A stretch of 64,000 nt of DNA, from positions 25,050-89,049 of the forward strand of contig JAHCJV010000014.1 of assembly GCA_026126105.1 (NCBI GenBank), given 5' to 3'. The notes below the pieces were generated by a model. The model ran no database searches, was not told the origin of the DNA, and was given only the letters and a program-made list of their open reading frames with translations. The position numbers and the translations under genes are program-made. The DNA comes from Enhydrobacter sp. (lineage in GTDB: Bacteria; Pseudomonadota; Alphaproteobacteria; Reyranellales; Reyranellaceae). This document shows, in pieces, positions 62,587 through 64,000 of the stretch (positions within the stretch are counted from its first letter, which is position 1; each line of letters starts with the position of its first letter).

Positions 62587-63558
62587 ATGAAGGAATTGTC
62601 TGGCAGAATCGCTGTCGTCACCGGCGGCGGCTCGGGAATGGGACGCGAGCTGGTGCGCCTGCTGGTGGCCGAGGGCTGTCACGTCGCCATGTGCGATGTC
62701 TCGATGCGCGGCATGGCGGAAACGCGACGACAGTGCGAGGCCACCGGCCTGCCGCAGGGCCTGCGGGTAACCTCGCATCGCGCCGACGTGTCGAACGAAA
62801 CCGACATCATGCGCTTTCGCGACGAAGCCGCGAACCAGCACATGTCCGACCACATTCATCTGCTGTTCAACAATGCCGGGATCGGCGGCGGCGGCAGCAT
62901 GGTCGTCAACGGCCGGGACGAGTGGGAGCGCACGTTCAACATCTGCTGGGGCGGGGTCTACCTTGCCACCCGCGCTTTCCTGCCCTTGCTGCAGGCAGCG
63001 GACGATGCGCATATCGTCAACACCAGCAGCATGAACGGCTTCTGGGCCTCCGTCGGCCCCGACGCGCCGCATACCGCCTATTCGGCAGCGAAGTTCGCGG
63101 TGAAGGGATTCAGCGAGGCCCTGATCACCGATCTCAGGCTCAACGCGCCGCACATCAAGGTCTCTGTCGTCATGCCAGGGCACATCGGGACAAGCTTTCG
63201 CACCAACTCGCTGAAGGTCCAGACCAGCAACGAGTCGGACGAGCCGGATGCAAGGCAGATCGCCCAGGCGCGTGCGCGGATCGCCTCGATGGGCAAGGAC
63301 GCGTCGGCGCTGTCGGACGAGGAGATCAAGGCCATGCTCGCCGAGCGCGCACGGCGTTTTCTCGCGGACGCGCCTACCAGCGCGGCCGAGGCGGCGACGA
63401 TCATACTCGAAGGCGTGAAGACCGACAGGTGGCGCATCCTGGTCGGATCGGACGCTCAGCTGATGGACCGAATGGTGCGTGACGATCCGGAACATGCTTA
63501 CGAGGAGGAGTTCTTTGCCCGCTTCGCGGCCGCGGCGGGCTGGCATCCGGGACGTTGA
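62587..63558 (+). CDS. Short-chain dehydrogenase/reductase, extended C-terminus
   Basis: 323 residues. TGGGSGMGREL cofactor loop, NNAG, catalytic Ser in NTSSMNG and YSAAK. CDVS after strand 2 suggests NAD preference. About 60 residues longer than a minimal SDR at the C-terminus (RARIASMGKDASALSDEEIKAML...), seen in a clade of alphaproteobacterial SDRs of unknown substrate. AGGAGG stands before the ATG. Confidence 0.92.
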   Translation: MKELSGRIAVVTGGGSGMGRELVRLLVAEGCHVAMCDVSMRGMAETRRQCEATGLPQGLRVTSHRADVSNETDIMRFRDEAANQHMSDHIHLLFNNAGIGGGGSMVVNGRDEWERTFNICWGGVYLATRAFLPLLQAADDAHIVNTSSMNGFWASVGPDAPHTAYSAAKFAVKGFSEALITDLRLNAPHIKVSVVMPGHIGTSFRTNSLKVQTSNESDEPDARQIAQARARIASMGKDASALSDEEIKAMLAERARRFLADAPTSAAEAATIILEGVKTDRWRILVGSDAQLMDRMVRDDPEHAYEEEFFARFAAAAGWHPGR

Positions 63559-63588
63559 GCCCGTCGCTCGACGGCGACCTCGGCGCGG

Positions 63589-64000
63589 CTAGAAGACGTA
63601 TTCCAGCTGGAAGCCGTCGTCCCAGCGTTTGATGAGGCCGACCGAGGGCGACGGGAAGTGCATCGTGCAGCACAACGTACCGGTGTCGCAGTAGCGCTCC
63701 AGGAAACTCCGGCGCGTCCGGACTGCCTGGTCGCGGTCGGTGTCGACGCGCATGACCAGTTCGGGATAGCGGGCCTGGATCGGCGAATGGATCAGATCGC
63801 CAGTGAACACCGCGGCGTCGCCGCCCTTGCCGGCGCAGACCGCGAAATGGTCGGGCGTGTGGCCGGGGGTCGGGCTCAATCGGACATGGTCGTTGAGCTC
63901 ATGATCGCTGGTCACCAGGTCGGCGCGGTTGGCCTCGATGATCGGCAGCACGCTGTCGGTGATCTGGTCGAGCGGCGTCTTCTCGTGGATCTCGCTCCAG
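63589..64000 (-). CDS. MBL-fold metallohydrolase (5' end beyond window)
   Basis: The open frame continues through the right window edge, so only the C-terminal 137 or so codons are seen. PTPGHTPDHF and FTGDLIHSPIQARYPEL carry metal-ligand His and Asp of the MBL fold, and MHFPSPSVG near the end is the last metal His in this lactonase-like subgroup. The N-terminal HxHxDH is outside. The substrate may be a lactone or ester. Confidence 0.85.
   Translation of the reverse strand, partial: WSEIHEKTPLDQITDSVLPIIEANRADLVTSDHELNDHVRLSPTPGHTPDHFAVCAGKGGDAAVFTGDLIHSPIQARYPELVMRVDTDRDQAVRTRRSFLERYCDTGTLCCTMHFPSPSVGLIKRWDDGFQLEYVF

Overview
This GC-rich window reads as chromosome from an alphaproteobacterium. 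The main pointers are a complete fixK-fixLJ-ccoNOQP-ccoGHIS oxygen-response block, a bacteriophytochrome with its heme oxygenase, a Bug-type solute-binding protein, a branched-chain amino-acid type ABC transporter, and a D(-)-tartrate dehydratase very like the characterised Bradyrhizobium enzyme. A Reyranella- or Bradyrhizobium-like host fits, but that is inference. I see no rRNA, tRNA, CRISPR array, transposase or integrase.

Left part (1-18.4 kb). A bacteriophytochrome, cut by the window edge, overlaps its heme oxygenase and is divergent from a single-domain response regulator. Next come tartrate dehydratase with a convergent Bug protein, a YbaL/KefB-type antiporter, a YHS protein, a class III cyclase-TPR protein preceded by an overlapping 28-codon ORF, an aldo/keto reductase and an M23 peptidase. 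A five-gene Liv-type ABC operon follows, converging on a CobW GTPase - CxxC protein - polysaccharide deacetylase operon. After a small secreted protein with a clear terminator there is an AT-rich, gene-free stretch (about 18.42-18.94 kb).

Central part (18.9-53.5 kb). After a gamma-glutamyltransferase-like enzyme and a lipoprotein lies a microoxic/stress island: Mg-type P-ATPase with an alcohol dehydrogenase, two CBS-BON proteins, an eRF1-like protein with a small cytochrome c, an operon of alcohol dehydrogenase, beta-glucosidase, glucokinase and SbmA-like protein, three tandem-Usp proteins, a cysteine-free FixK, a second P-ATPase, and usp-hemN-orf-fixL-fixJ-rr. A TauE/SafE protein and a DUF2189 protein lead into the full cbb3 oxidase operon. 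Five good FNR/FixK boxes of the TTGAY-N4-RTCAA kind sit at 25.72, 25.74, 31.20, 42.99 and 44.62 kb, mostly 60-65 bp before start codons. They tie the divergent operons into one predicted FixK regulon that includes fixLJ itself. Two short genes just after the oxidase operon (52.6-52.86 and 53.26-53.5 kb) look frame-disrupted.

Right part (53.6-64 kb). Ordinary metabolic genes: an MBL-fold hydrolase, a TPR38-like protein, an LLM-class oxidoreductase with an MFS transporter, a cupin-like protein, a second MFS transporter, two SDRs, and an MBL-fold hydrolase cut by the right edge.

Functionally, the island looks like a low-oxygen programme. FixL (heme PAS) and FixJ would activate FixK. FixK would then switch on the high-affinity oxidase with its assembly factors, anaerobic heme synthesis (HemN), universal stress proteins, and an unusual sugar/alcohol operon.
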